From: Homarus americanus
Lineage: Eukaryota; Arthropoda; Malacostraca; Decapoda; Nephropidae
DNA length: 64,000 nt
Assembly (NCBI RefSeq): GCF_018991925.1
Contig: NW_024725489.1
Location: 5,027,114 to 5,091,113, forward strand
Direction of reading: 5' to 3'
The translations under genes and the position numbers were made by a program. Within the stretch, counting starts at the first letter, position 1, and each line of letters opens with the position of its first letter. Of the stretch, positions 25,601-39,500 are shown in pieces. A model generated the notes under the pieces. That model made no database searches. It was not told where the DNA came from and worked only from the letters and a program-made list of their open reading frames with translations.

Positions 25601-28600
25601 ATTTGCTTGGAAACACAGAAAAGGGGTTTAGTTGAAGAGTCATACAAGATGCGTTACCCAGTGAAAAAAACAGAGAGAGATTAACTTATCTGGTGTTAAG
25701 AGGCTGGATGTCAAGCATTAAATCCAAAATACTTTACTCAACGGTGTCTAATAATTGTTAAATGACTAAAAATTAAACATTAAACTTTAAAGTTATTGAA
25801 CAGTATAAACCCTTACGGTCATTAAATAGAAAGAACGTATTCCTAGAACCAATTAATGGCTGGAAGGTGGACTTGTTGAGGTCGGTTTGTAAGAAACTTC
25901 GTTAACCAAGGGGTTGCTCGTTAACCTAATTTAAGAATCTTCGAGGTAACTTTAAGTTAATCAATTTTAGAATCTTCGAGAACTTGTTAACGAGTGCGAA
26001 CCAGACCACTGTAACTATATTCACAACCCAGCATATTGTAAAACCTTGTAACTGATTCAGACATTCAGATCATAGGAAGAGATATACCTGTCATAGTGTG
26101 AGTGAAGTGTGATGTCTTGTCCTTATGTCTGATGTCCTGGATTGAGTCATTAATATCATAGTGGCCAAGGCAGGTCTAGTTTATGTATAGGCGACATTGC
26201 CAAGACACACCCTTATGTGTGTCTCACCTTGTCTATAACTAAGTCAAATATAGAGTCAGCTGGAGTAGTTGGACTCGCTGTAAGAGGGAGGTGGTGATGT
26301 GGTAAGGGAGTGTAAGTTTTGTTTGTACTAATAGATTGATGGAGCATTTATGGTTTCTTTGTTTAGAAAATTTGATGAAAACAAACACAGAGATTTTAAA
26401 GAAGACGTTTGTGGTGATGGAGAGGAATTAGTTAATGATGTTTGTGGATGTGGAAACTGTATATGATATAGTTGAAACAGTTTAATTTAGAAGACAATGT
26501 AAATGTATGGGACAAAGAAGAAATTGGTGATTGCTGTTCTCAGTGTTTATATGGAGAGTGAAGTATGTGTTTTTGTGTATGTTGGGGAGAGGGAAACTGG
26601 CTCTCTGAAACTAGGTCTTGTCCCGACAGTATGTAAGGTGTTGGATTGCTTTCATGAGTTGCTGAAAAGGTAGTGGAGAAATTAAAGAAATAGAAGGATG
26701 AAATGGAGTCAAAGGGAATGAGAGTTACTAATGAAAATAAAAGTAAAAATTAGTGGTGTACTTGAAGGACTTTTGGTGGAAAGTGAAAAGTGGCCATGTG
26801 CTGTCTGTAAGAAAGGTGTTGATAGTAAGTCTGTAATGTACAGTGAGTGTAGAAGGTGGGTACACAGGAGGTACAGTGGTGTAAAGGGCAGACTGCAGGA
26901 TGTTGTTGACTGTAAGTGTGCTGTATGTAGCTATAGGTAAACATGTGGTCTCAGCAAGGCTGGAAAAGTATGGCATTAGGGATATATCCCTGGACTGTGT
27001 TGATGAGTACTGTTACCTGGGTGATTTTCCAGTGTATAAGATGCACCCCCATTTTACAAGGATATTTTGTGGATTGGTTTTTTTTTTTGGCTCTTTCATC
27101 ACACATTTATTTAAAGTGGTTTTGTGGGGAAAAACATGATTTTGTGCATGTAAATACAATATATACTGGAATCAAGTAGGAAATCATATATAGTAACATT
27201 ATCCTAACCCAACTCTATCAATGATCAGAGCAGCTGTGTGGCTTGTTTATAAGTTGGTCAAGAGAATTACCGACAGGATGTGAAACTTTTATTTTTGGCT
27301 GTGATGTTTTGTGTTGCCACGATCGGCCACCAGGGTGTAGCACCATCGCTATTGTTTTGACTCATTGCAAATGACTGACTAGCGGCTGAACTTTGTTAAC
27401 ATTTCTTTCATCTTTCTAGAGGCATTATTCATTTAGATAATAAACAAATGTTTCTTAAAGGTAACACAGTCATTAGAAACCTTCCATATCAAGATAGGTT
27501 AAAGAAACTAAACTTGCATTCCCTAGAAAGACGAAGAGTGCGGGGAGATATGATAGAAGTATTTAAGTGGGTGAAAGGAATCAATAAAGGGGATATCGAT
27601 AAAGTTCTTATAATATCCGAGCAGGATAGGAGTCGGAGCAACGGATTTAAGTTGGATAAGTTTAGGTTTAGGAGGGAGATAGGAAGGAACTGGTTCACAA
27701 ATAGGGTGGTGGACGAGTGGAACAAGCTTAGCAACTTTGTGGTAAGTGCAGGAATGCTGGAAAGTTTTAAAAGGAGGCTAGATAGATTCATGGATGATAG
27801 AGAGTGGTAGTAACTCTCGACAGGAGCTGCCATGCACAGGCCAATCGGCCTATTGCAGACTCCTTATTTTCTTATGTTCTTATTAAATAATGTAAGACAT
27901 GTATCTGGTGTGGGTTACGTATGCTGGGGAAGGAGGTACAGTGAGATGATGTGAGCTTCCCTCTGCCGTTAGCCAATGTAAGCCATTATTTATGTCTTTG
28001 GCAAATTTGCTGTAAGTTTGTGATAATAGATTGTGATACTTTGGCTTGCTTTTCAGTATTTTATTATTAGTAATATTATTAGTAACAATTTTTGTGCTTA
28101 GTTGGACTACCGCTCGTCCCAGACTCCCTAGCTAGGCACCTCCGCCTGTGGTGCTCGGCCTCCCATCTGTAATACGGGAGCATTAGCCGCAGGGTAATTT
28201 GTGATACATTTTTTTGGGGGGGAAACCTGGTTTTATACACTGGCATATGCGGTAATCAGTACTCGAGGTGGTGCTGATGCTAACCCAGCTACAAGATTTA
28301 GAAGGGTCTTGAAGAAGTTTAGGGAGTTGCTGCCCTTATGACAAGAGGATTATTTGTTTGAAAGGAAAGATGTACAGTGGGGTATGCTATAACGAACGGA
28401 TCCTACTACGAATATTCCTATAACGAACGAATGCTATAACGAACAAGGTTCTAGAACCAATTAGATTCGTTATAGCATACCCCACTGTATGTAGTTGGCT
28501 TGAGAAGTGTGTTGTATAGCAGTGAAACATGGGCAGTTAGAGAGGATAACATAAGTTGGCATGAGTGAGCTGAAATGAGAATGGTTTTGTGTAGAGGCAG

Positions 28601-30509
28601 ACTGGGAGGGCTCATGTACACGGGAATGGAAGAGACCAATTGAGTCAGGTGGTGTAGGAGTTAGAGTCTTGAGTGTGGAGAGGAGGAGAGTCAGGGGTAG
28701 GCAAGAATGATGTGGGGAGAGAGTGTAAGGAATTCCCTGACATGAGATTGCAAAAGACTGTGCAGTATGGAGAGCTACTATCAGGTGACAACTGCTAACC
28801 CTCGCAAGTGTTGAAAATGACCATTACATAATGATGATGAAGCTTGAGAATAACTGTACTGTTGAGTGATTACCATAGTTCATGTTCATTCATTTGGCCA
28901 AAGATCAAGGTGATTTATTGTGGTGATCTTCTCTTGTGTTTGTTATTTAATGTGTCAGCACTGGTAGGTTTTGTAATCTTAGGACTAATTTCAATCAACC
29001 TGATATTGATTAAGTGATCCATAAACCTTAAGAATTGAGGAAGATGAAAGGAAAGATGAATGTGTCTGAGGTGTAAACAGTGACTGGTGAGATCGTGTCA
29101 AGAAATTGTTAGCAGGTTTAAATTGCTGTTGCCAATTTCTGTCTGACCCTGTAAAATGTCTTATATCATTCACTGTGTCTGTTCTTGGTCAGTGTCTAGC
29201 TCACTGACCTGCTGGACCAGTGTGTCAGAGAGAAGGAAGTACAGTTATCCAGGTTACAAGCTGCATCGACATGCCTTTTTAAATTACTATGACTAGCTTT
29301 CCTTTCTATGTAGTTGTGAAAACCTAATTTCACTGATCTGTGTTGGGGAGGAGAGATTTGAGAGAGAGAGAGATAGAGGCCAAGTGTTCATAATTGTAAG
29401 ATATTGTTAGAGTAATTATGTAGATAGAGCTTTTGAGGATTTCTAGAATTATTGACATTAATGACTGTATCACTGGGCTCCTGCTGCTCTTGTTTCCACT
29501 TCCTTTCATTTATCACATCCACACATATAATACTTTAAATAGGGTCATAAACCAAGAGATGCAGTGTTGTAATGAATCCCTCTTACTCCCACACTCATAT
29601 TGAAAGATAAATCGTGCTTGGTCTTCTTATTCAATTGTTTTAATATTTTGTTCTCGTTTTCCAGCATAATCGGGTTCCAAGCAGTCGAGCCTCGGTGACC
29701 GGCAGTGACACGGGTGAAGTGAAGACGCCACAGATTCTTGTAAGTATTGCATACCTCATCTTTTTATCTGTGATGCCTGGCTACCCAGCTGGTGGACTCC
29801 CTTCTTGAGGTAGTGGCCATAACAGAATCCCCTTCCCCCCCCCCTGCCGTGTCACACTGTCACTGTAGATTTTTTTACTTGCTCTCTCTAATTCTATACT
29901 TTCTCTTTAATGTATTACTCCACTTCTTCCTGTGATGTAGTTTTTACCCACTACTCATCACCTCCCTTACATAACTTCCCTCTACCAGCTTTGCAATCCT
30001 ATCCTCTGGAACTCTTAATACAGTAATCCTGTGTTTTTCGCTGGAATTACGTTCCTGAAACCCCCGCGAAAAGTCAAAACCGCAAATTCTCTTTTAGGAA
30101 TCACTGTACCTGTGGCCACCAAACAGCTCAGGTAAGTCATGCACTTAACCACGCCATGCTCTCCACTCACGGCCCAGTGGTCACACTGATCACTGATGCA
30201 CTGAACCGGCATTTACTAACATCATTATTTTAAACTAATCATATTGTAGTATAATAATAGAAAAACATAAACACGGTTATATACAAAAAAAATTATTTAC
30301 AAGTAAATTAAAAATTTTATATTTTGCTGAGGTCGGCAACACCTGCATTGCCAGCCTCTCCCTGCTGTCCTGGTATCTGCCTGCCCTCACAGTCACAGTA
30401 GCATTCACAGTATGGTAGGCACTTGTGGACTGAGGCTTCTCGGAGCAGCGGGTGCCGCACCACACGGGAATATAAAAAATGGCGCAAAACTTAAATTTTT
30501 GTTTGTAAA

Positions 30510-30581
<72 letters not shown>

Positions 30582-33500
30582 TTTTTAACCTCAAATGGTC
30601 AAAAATGCGATAAAAAAAACTTGAAAAGCATGGGATTACTGTACCTACTGCACCATAAGCCTTCGATAATGAACAACCTTGTGGACACCATTCTGAAGGA
30701 TATACCCTGTATGTCCACTAATTAGACAAAGAACGTTTGTTAAAAAGTGGGAGGATCTGATTGCCTGGAAATTGTGATGGAGAACGTGGGAACCAGCAGA
30801 GGGTTGCCATTTTAGAACATGATCTTGATAGAGGATGAAGGGTGCCAGTAGGTTGAGCTGGTCACAGAAAAATGGGCCAGAAGAAACATGACACAAGTAA
30901 CATAAAGATAGTTAATGGGGGGGGGGGGCATAAACTGTGCATATCAGTGGTAAAAGTGTAGGGTAGTTAGTAACAAACTTTAAAGGCCTTTATTTCTTTA
31001 TAAAGAACAATTGGGAGATATATAAAAGACTTATTGAGGTCCAGGAACACATCTCTGTTTTCTCACAAGAATTTACCATCAATAGAGACCAATTTACTCA
31101 AGAGTTTCTGCCGTTCATTATGGAACGGTGAGCCATGCTTGAAAATGGTTAATCTACACTTCCACAACTCATAGCAGAAGACATCTTGTTGTATGATGCA
31201 TGAAAAATAAACCTCAACACAGAAGTAGCAAGGTTTGAGAGGCACAGTGGCTGTCTATTGCATTCACCATTTACACTGTTGTAGTTTGTGGGTTACACTA
31301 TGGCGTCCGGTGATTGTGGGTTGAGGATACATTGTTTTACGGTACTTTATATTTAGTCATGTAGTAGAACCTCTCAGTGTACTCATACCCTCGGGACCAT
31401 CAGTTTATGAGCTAACGTGTGACTTACAACAGGGTTTGATGGGGGGGGGATCTTGGCACCCTGAACTCGTATCAAGTGTGTGTTAACATAATTATTGTGC
31501 AGAAGAATCTATGAACCCAAGTTATCACACCTACATGAAACACTGAATGATACAAATATGGTGCCCATGCAAGTATTCAAAGGTTGGGGTGGACTCTAAA
31601 AGATAGCATAGTTGTATAATCTTTACTCATCATCCAAAGAGCTGAAATATTTTTAAAAATTAAATAAAGACTGAGATTTACAGGTATAGAATCCTTCACC
31701 CAGCATATACCAAATTAAAAAAATAATAATACAGTAGGGTTGCAGAGTACTGTACATGACCCTGCTTATATGTGTGTGACCTGTCCTTAAGTTTGGGTCT
31801 CGCTCTCGTGTGAGCCAACCCACCCAGCATTTCTTGCTGATCAGCGTGTTTATTACTTGTCCGTACTCGTTTTGGAGAAAAGGGGAAGAAAATCTTTACA
31901 ATAATGTGGAATAGAAATAAAGAAAATGTAATAGAAAACTGTAAAATAAGACAAATGAAAAGCATGGATGTGTATGTGTGAGGAGTGAACATAGGTGTGG
32001 AGGCAGTGGGCTGTAACTGTGTTGCCGACTCACCACCAAGCTGCGCTCCCCCTCGATGTGACGCCACGACATACGCACACACATCTCGGAGTCGGTCAAG
32101 TGACTGCTCGGCTGAAATGGATCATGTCGCCCATAGGATGGTTTGAGTGTTTGTTTGCACATTTAAAGTGTTCATATGGTTTAATATTTGTGTTCGCTTG
32201 TACACTTGGGGTGTTTGTATGGTACTGTAAGTAAAATTATTACAAAGGCGTCCTTTTCTCGCGCATTGGTTCCATAAACATCTCCCAGGTGTATGTGCGC
32301 ACAAAGTTTTTTCTTTACTGGTGAATTTTATCACAATCATGGCCCATAAGAGGAAAAATAATGGCAGTGTTCATAGTGGTGAGAGTGAGATAAAGAAAAA
32401 AGCTCATACTGTGAGAACTTTTGAAGAACAAGTAAAGATATTGGACTTACTAAGGAGTGGTGAATTGAACTGTGAAGTTGCAAATTGATTCCCTAATTAT
32501 AAAGGAGTTATACATATGTATACTGTATAGTGTACAGGGGGACATGAACATACGTGAATTCGCACTTACACGGAGATCCCAGGTATGTAACCCTTGTGTA
32601 CTTTGAGACCCTACTGGAAGGAGTAATTTTTTAGGATTTATTTATTCTGGTATATTTAATTAGTTTGTTGGGAAGGTGGCAGCCATATATTTATGCCAAC
32701 AAAGATGTGAAGATTTCCATAAATTATTTTTTTTAAATCTGCCTTGAATGTTAATTCTTTGATGTGTGGTGAAGCAGACTAAATGATAAAGAAGAAAAGA
32801 AGATTTGATTAGGCCTGGAAGATGGGTAGTGATGAGGAGGAGTGCCTGGAGACCATATAGAGGCTCAGAAGAAATTTAAAAGGTTAAGAAGTGTGGAAAG
32901 GATGCATATGCTGGTACTGCTGTGGTATGCTAGAGGTGAGGTCTACAGAAGAGCAGTCAAGTAGTGGGTTAAAATGTGAGAAGTGACTGGAAATGTGGCT
33001 GTTGATAATAAGAAAATAAGGATTCTTGGTGAAAATTCTACTACAGTATTGTCTGTTGAATAGAGAGTTTGAGTGGGAAAGTCGGTGGGGAGCTAGAAGC
33101 AGCGGAACCAGTACAGGGACCATGCCCAAGGATTAAAAGAAAATGGATGAGGTTTGTGGTTGATAGAATGACAATGTTGGTGTGATTAATGCTGGACAGT
33201 ACAAATATAATGAAATGTATTGTTCCAACTGACCGTCTGAGAAGCATGACTGTTAATACTTACAGCAGAAACGGTAATGAACTTGGATGCTGATGATCAA
33301 GTTAGAGTGAGTGAGAAATTAATAAGGGAAGGAGTTGACATTATTGACATGCGGCTTGGCTTCATGCCAGGTTGAGGGATTATAGAGACAATATTTATGG
33401 CCAGAGAAATACTTATAGAAAGTATTTGATACTTATAGAAAGATGGTACAGTGCCAAATTAATTAGTGTGGTGAGTTATAATAAGTAAGGGTTGGGTGTC

Positions 33501-36500
33501 TGGTACAAGTGGTTATGACATTGAGGGCTTGAGAACCTCAGTGATGGGTGTCTTAAACTCTTCTGGTTATCAATGGTTCTGGAGGCATTTGATCAGGTTT
33601 TTAGGACTGACTTGCCCTGGAGTTGTTGTATGCTGACAACTTAGTGCTGGTAACAGCATTGAAGAGGTAGTAGAGAAGTTTTAGAACTGGAAGAATGAAG
33701 TGGAGTTAAAGGATACGAGAGTGACTGGTGCAGTAACAAAAGTAATAATTAGTGGTGTGGGTGAGGGACCTGTGGTGGGAAGTGGCCATGTGCTGTCTGT
33801 AAGAAAGGCATTGACAGTAAGTCTGTAATGTACAATACAGTGGTGTAAAGGGCAGACTGCAGGATGTTGTTGACTGTAAGTGTGCTGTATGTAGCTATAG
33901 GTAAACATGTGGTCTCAGCAAGGCTGGAAAAGTATGGCATTAGGGATATATCCCTGGACTGTGTTGATGAGTTCTGCTACCTGGGTGACTTAATCAGTAC
34001 TGAAGCTAGCTTAGGCAAGAGTCAAAAGTGGCTAGAAGAAGATTAGCGAGCTATAACTTCATTTTTGGCAAGAGAACTTTCTCTGTGTGTGAAAAGAAAG
34101 TTGTATTTAGCCGTCATGAAAATTGTGATGTGTCTTATGGCAATTAAAAATGAACAGTTAAAGAGGATGTTATACATAGACTTAAGGTAGCTGATATGAT
34201 AGTGGGTAGATGTACAGTATGTATAATGTGATTATTTAGAGATGGGAAACTCTTGAGAACTAAGAGGGTGGCTGGGTGATGAGAGTATTAGTGAGGTTTG
34301 GTGTAGAAGTTGGCCGAGATGGTTGGTTTGTATGTGGAAGAAGTGGAGGAGACCAATTGGGTCAAGAGATGACTGAGTTTGGATGTGGAGGGGAAGAGAG
34401 TTAGGGCTAGGCCATGAATGACATGGTGAGAGGATGTGAGAAATGACCTCAGAGATAAGAACCTAATGAGAGAGGCTACATGTAAGTCCTTGGTGGTGAT
34501 GTGTCAGTGACTGAATCCTGTGTCTCACTAGTTTGTTGCTACAATTTTTTATTTTTTGTTGGAAATGACAAACTACACTAGTGTTTTGGGGGGCAAACAT
34601 AACACAGGTTGTTTCATAAATTAAGTTGAGGGAGTTTAGTGAAAATTATTATGTAAATTATAGCTTCTAGTGTCAGCTCCTGGTCCAGTGACTTAAGTCT
34701 CCCATTATTATACTGCACAAATGTGGTCTTAGTGTGTCATGGAAGGTCTCTGGTGTGTCGGGCAACTGTGCTGTGCTGTGCTGTAAACCCTGCACAAATC
34801 ATTGGTACAGCACATGATCCTACAAATTGCAACTACACTTGTGGATTGTAAATCAGTTGGGCTCATGGTGGATATGGTGGTGGGGCCCTCAGTTCAGACA
34901 AGTTACCTGGAGATCCACTTAAACCCCCTCACATAATTGTTATTTTCGGTGGATATGTTAGGTAGATCCTGAAAGCAAAATTGATGATTACGGTAATAAC
35001 TTAAAAATGTGATTTAATGATGATGATGATGATGATGTTGGTTGTGGTGATGATAATGATGGTGGTGACAGCAGCACCACCAATCATCATCAACTACAGT
35101 TGGGAATAAATTTCACTTGAGACAGAAACATTAATTTCTTAGATTTCCATAATTTTATTTTTATGTATTTTTTCATCTCATCTTCCAGAACATTAATAAG
35201 AGCTTGCATACTGTATAAGGTTTACAAGCAACACCCCATGACTGTCTTCATTTTCCTGGAGAAGTATTTTAGGAGTCTTTGTTATGGCTTCAGGGTAGAG
35301 GTTGTTAAAAAATTACACACACACACACACCCATAGGTACTCTTAACTAGAGAAGAGTATCATTCTTAAAGAGATGTTAGCTACAACGGTGAGTCTTAAC
35401 CACGGTAAGTGTTAGTTTTGGTGGTGGTAAACAATGCTTTTATCTGTCCAGCTTATGTTTGTTTCTTCACTGCCTAGTCACATGGTGTGGTGTGTTTATG
35501 CAGTGTACTGTGGATGACCTATTTTTGTATTGATCCTGTTCACATCTCTGGATTTTCATGGGAGATAAAAATTTTCATCGTGGGTAAAGGTGAGAGTGGA
35601 GTTTCCAGAGAGAACTAGAACACCAATCAACTTTCAGTACAGCCAAGAGTGGGAGCACGAATGAGCTACTGTACTTTTGTCACATCTCGGGGCAATAGCA
35701 ACAATCATTGCCCACTTGTTTGGTGATGAGGAGCCAGTTAGTTGCTAAGTAGAGCTTGTCTAGAGTTGGCAGACTGTTCACACTCCTCACTTGACCTCTT
35801 TGTTTGTGTTCCTCTAGTTGGTTGTGCAGTATATTAGGCTACGATATGAGTAAAAAAATAAATAAAAAGTTATTAAAAGGACATTTTAATCCATTCAGTA
35901 TGGACATTTCACTCGTGAAACCGTTCTGCCTTTTGCTAGTTTTGGGAAGATCTTCTTTTAGAATGTCACTGGTTGGTAGGTCGATGGGAATGGTGGAACT
36001 GTGAACCCTGAAACTGGCGACTCCTGATTTCTGCTACTTATCATTGGATTATGGATCTGAGAGGTAAACTGGAAGACAGGCTGTGTCAAGGTGGGGGAGC
36101 ATCTGGGTTTTATTTTCAAAATGCTTATTGGTTTGTTGAGCAGGTGGCATCATTGGTGAAATGACTGAAGAAGGGAAGGAGTGCTTCATTGTGGTCAAAC
36201 TACTACTTTACTTAATTCCTTGTGTTTCCATACCATTGACTGATGTAGGTCTACTTCAGATGTTTTATATTGGCAGGCTAATCAAGACTTTTGTGCTGCA
36301 TCTATTATACAAATGACTTGGGCACTGACAACCTTACACAGATTAATTTTAAGGAAGAAAGCTGTGCGCAAGTTTCTTTAGTACAGGGTGTAATCCAAGG
36401 CAAGTCAACTAAGTGTAGCCTGTAACACTCTTTGGGAGAGAAGTGGTGGTGGTGAGCTTGTTTGTTGGTGTTATCCTCACTTGCTATGTCAGTCCAGGGA

Positions 36501-39500
36501 TACCAAATAAACCACTGTCCAAGGTCAGTGGGTAACTGGCCTTCAACTCCTGGTGTAGGGTCTCTGGTTGTGGGTAGCCTTGAGTGCTGTAACAATGTGT
36601 TCCAAGTGTATGTGGGAAAGACTTCAGCTTGTGAGATCTGTGGTGAGTCACCGTGTGATTGCCTGATGGGGGTAGAACAAATGATGTACCAGACAGTAGG
36701 TAATGGAGGTAGTTTAGTGTAGTGTGGTGAGTGTGTAACTTCATACTATAAATGTCTTCTTTTACACACACACATATATACACACACACACACACACAAG
36801 ACTTAGGTTAATGTACAAGAAGGCAAGAAGCTACTAATGCTTTAAGCCAACCAGCTACATGCATGTATGTCAGGCGACTATTTTGATAACTTGGAAAAGG
36901 AGATGAATTAGCCTAAGTTGATGAAGCCACAGCTGCCATAATTCACTATCAAGAGTAAGTGTGAGTAAATGAAAGACTGGAAGAGTGTTGTATGGTGATG
37001 ACAAGTGTGGTAGGTGGCAGAAGGAGTCGTAGAAACACTGTCTTTGCTTTTTAATCAGTCGTGATGAATGCTGGGCAAGCACTTGGCAGATCGTTATGTC
37101 ATGTGCACTTTCAGGGCTGTGTACTGTATGTATGTATGTGTGTATGTTGTAAAATTACTGGCAGGCTTATTGATGTACAGTCACCCAAAAAAGTCCTGTC
37201 GCGAACCATGAACCCCGAGATTCAGACTCGTGAACCCGAAGCAGTAGACACTGACACATTATTCTGTCCATAAATGCTTCGGATTCAAGGGTCTGAATCT
37301 CGGGATTCATGGTTCGTGACAGGACTTTTTGGGTGATTGTGCTTATGACTGCTGTGTAGTTGAAGGTTTGGAGCTAAAGGAACAAAGTCTTCAGTCGGAC
37401 TTAACCTAAATAGAAAGTAAAAACATAGGCAAAAATTGTATGCTGTTTATTATAAGGGGAATTAGATTAGCCCAGGGTACTGTATTAACATAACTGGTGG
37501 GCAGGTCATGCCACCACACACCCGAGCTGAATAACATCTCACCATCCTTGTGTCTTGAGATTCATACAGAAGATTAAGAGTTTGAGAAAGACTGTCTTAT
37601 AGTGATGAAGTGTGTGTGGACTTTTGTGCTTGTTGTTTTGACCTTATCTTGCATCACTCTGCCCTGCTTGGTGGATCACTCTGTCCTTTTATTCCTCACT
37701 GTACTCTATTGCTGATAATATACAGTGGAGTAGAAAACACAAAAGGTTTACAGTTTGGGACAATTTTGAGAAGAGACATGTGTTAACCATCACCAGACAC
37801 AGACTGTACTGTACTTGTATGTGCACTGGTGGGAGTGGGGTGACCCACGTAGAACACCAAGAAAGGGATTCAATTCAGAATTTTAAAAGATAATAATAGA
37901 TTACTTTTTAAACACTAATGACCAAAGATTTTTTTTATTTACGTATATAATTTTTAAATACCCCCAACCAAAAAGAATGGGAGACATAGAAGTGAAGTTG
38001 TCCGTCAACCTGTGGGTGGAAAGTTTGGTATGTATACTGTACATGTGATCACCTTCTGTTGTGTAATTGGAGTGGTTTCAGTTTTGTTGTGGAAGTGAAG
38101 TACTGTAGACTGGTGGTTGCCCTAGGTTGTTGGGCACACCACTGGCTTAGGTGTGGTCTGTGACTTAAGTAAATTTAAGTACGTCTCGACAAACACAGGT
38201 TCTTCTGTAAGGTGGAGCTGTCCACGGACTATAAATTCATAAAAATTTTAATGTAAATATTAGTTGACAGGTATATTGGTTGTAATTGGTAAGCTGACCA
38301 TGACTTGAAAAATTTAGATAAAAAAAAAAAGGCTTGATATTTTTGTAGACACAGATGAATGAATGCATTGTCCCCAAGCAGAAGTCTTGTGGGGTTCAGA
38401 ACTTCATCACTCTTTCCAACTCTGACTATTGTGACTCCAGCATTACAACTTTCCTTAGACACAGTGACTTGATTTAAGTTCTTGTGTGAATGTGAAGACA
38501 GGTTCTCTTGGGAGCTAGAGTACAGTATTTTATTTTTATTTTATTTTTTATAGAATTTTGGCTTCACTTTTACTTTTTTCTTTTCTTTTTTCTCCACAAT
38601 ATTAAACTAGTGATGCCTTCCTTAGAGTCTTGTTAATTTTATCTTTGTTTACAGTCTGAAGCTGAAGATGGGGACGTTAAGGTTAAAATTGAAGGTTTGG
38701 AGACTGAAGACAAATCCTTTCAATCCAAGAAGACAGACATGTCAACAGGGAAGATGAAGCAAGAGGTAAAGACGTGATACTTGGTTATGGTGGCTGGATG
38801 GACTCTTCCCCCTTAAGATGGTTGGGTGATTGGTGGCAAGATAGCCTAACGACACCCTCCCCCTCCCTCCCTCTTCCCCTCCCCTCTCTGGTGTTCTACC
38901 CTCTCCTTGTATTGTTCCCTGTGGTTCCTTGTGTTGCCAGCCTGCCGGGTGGTTGTTACTTGTACATCTCATCTTCATAGGTTTTCTCCACATCACAACT
39001 CACTCACTCACACACTATTAGTCTTCACAAGCCAGTGTCATACAAATACATTTTACTTGGGAGTGGTGCATATATATTTGTGTGTGTGTGTGTGTGTGCA
39101 TCTGTGTGTGTATACTGTACATACATGTTCACATTGAAAGGGCAAATAACGGCTTATCCACAATTTAAGTTATTTCGATATGGTAAAAGCCACATGGGAT
39201 AACTGGAACATATGTATCTGTATATATTATATATATATAAAAGAAGAAGCATGAACAACTTTTTAAAACGGCGATCATGAACTATTTTTGGAGTTGATTT
39301 TTTTCTCCATCCACTCTTACATGTCCTTTCGTTCAATAATACAGGGTGGCTGGAGTGAATTTTGACAATTATTTGAATTAAAGACCTTATGGAAGTGTTC
39401 CGTGTTCCATTTTTCCAGTGTGTATATTATAATTTATTGTCTTAGCATCGATGATTAGTTTACAAAAGAACTTTTTTGTTTTTTAAGTCTTACCTACTGA

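Larger units (their letters stand above)
26590..28830 (+). mobile_element. RTE-like non-LTR retrotransposon fragment, split by later insertions
   Basis: Pieces 26590-27024, 28253-28374 and 28488-28830 read in order as the 3' half of a non-LTR element. They show a zinc-knuckle-like segment ([28 protein letters not shown]), [25 protein letters not shown] and a degraded C-terminal part. Stops and frameshifts abound. The same segment recurs at 33240-34480. The element is interrupted by insertions at 27025-28252 and 28375-28487. Confidence 0.75.
22912..29664. other. Intron l-m
   Basis: Holds a (CCCAA)n run, a Tigger element with a long open transposase (23426-26011), an RTE-like fragment split by an inserted element that carries a CR1-like fragment (26590-28830), and a hairpin MITE. 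The last part (28840-29664) shows nothing. Confidence 0.75.
29740..38654. other. Intron m-n (8.9 kb)
   Basis: Holds a pogo-like element with a (TA)n tract (30021-30641), a Tigger N-terminal fragment (32340-32500), an RTE-like fragment (33240-34480), short (CA)n runs (near 35317 and 36767) and a hairpin MITE (37178-37339). The stretches 30650-32330, 34490-37170 and 37345-38650 have no recognised gene. Confidence 0.7.

Noticed and set aside
27448..27810. A host gene of 120 codons
   Set aside because: The sequence is the region after the reverse transcriptase of a CR1-like element and is followed by the element's typical tail.
31370..31740. A pogo-like element starting CAGTGTACTCATACCC
   Set aside because: The left end looks plausible, but no matching right end was found downstream.
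32884..33247. Short antisense open frames in the intron before the second RTE copy
   Set aside because: No family similarity; composition is that of decayed repeat DNA.
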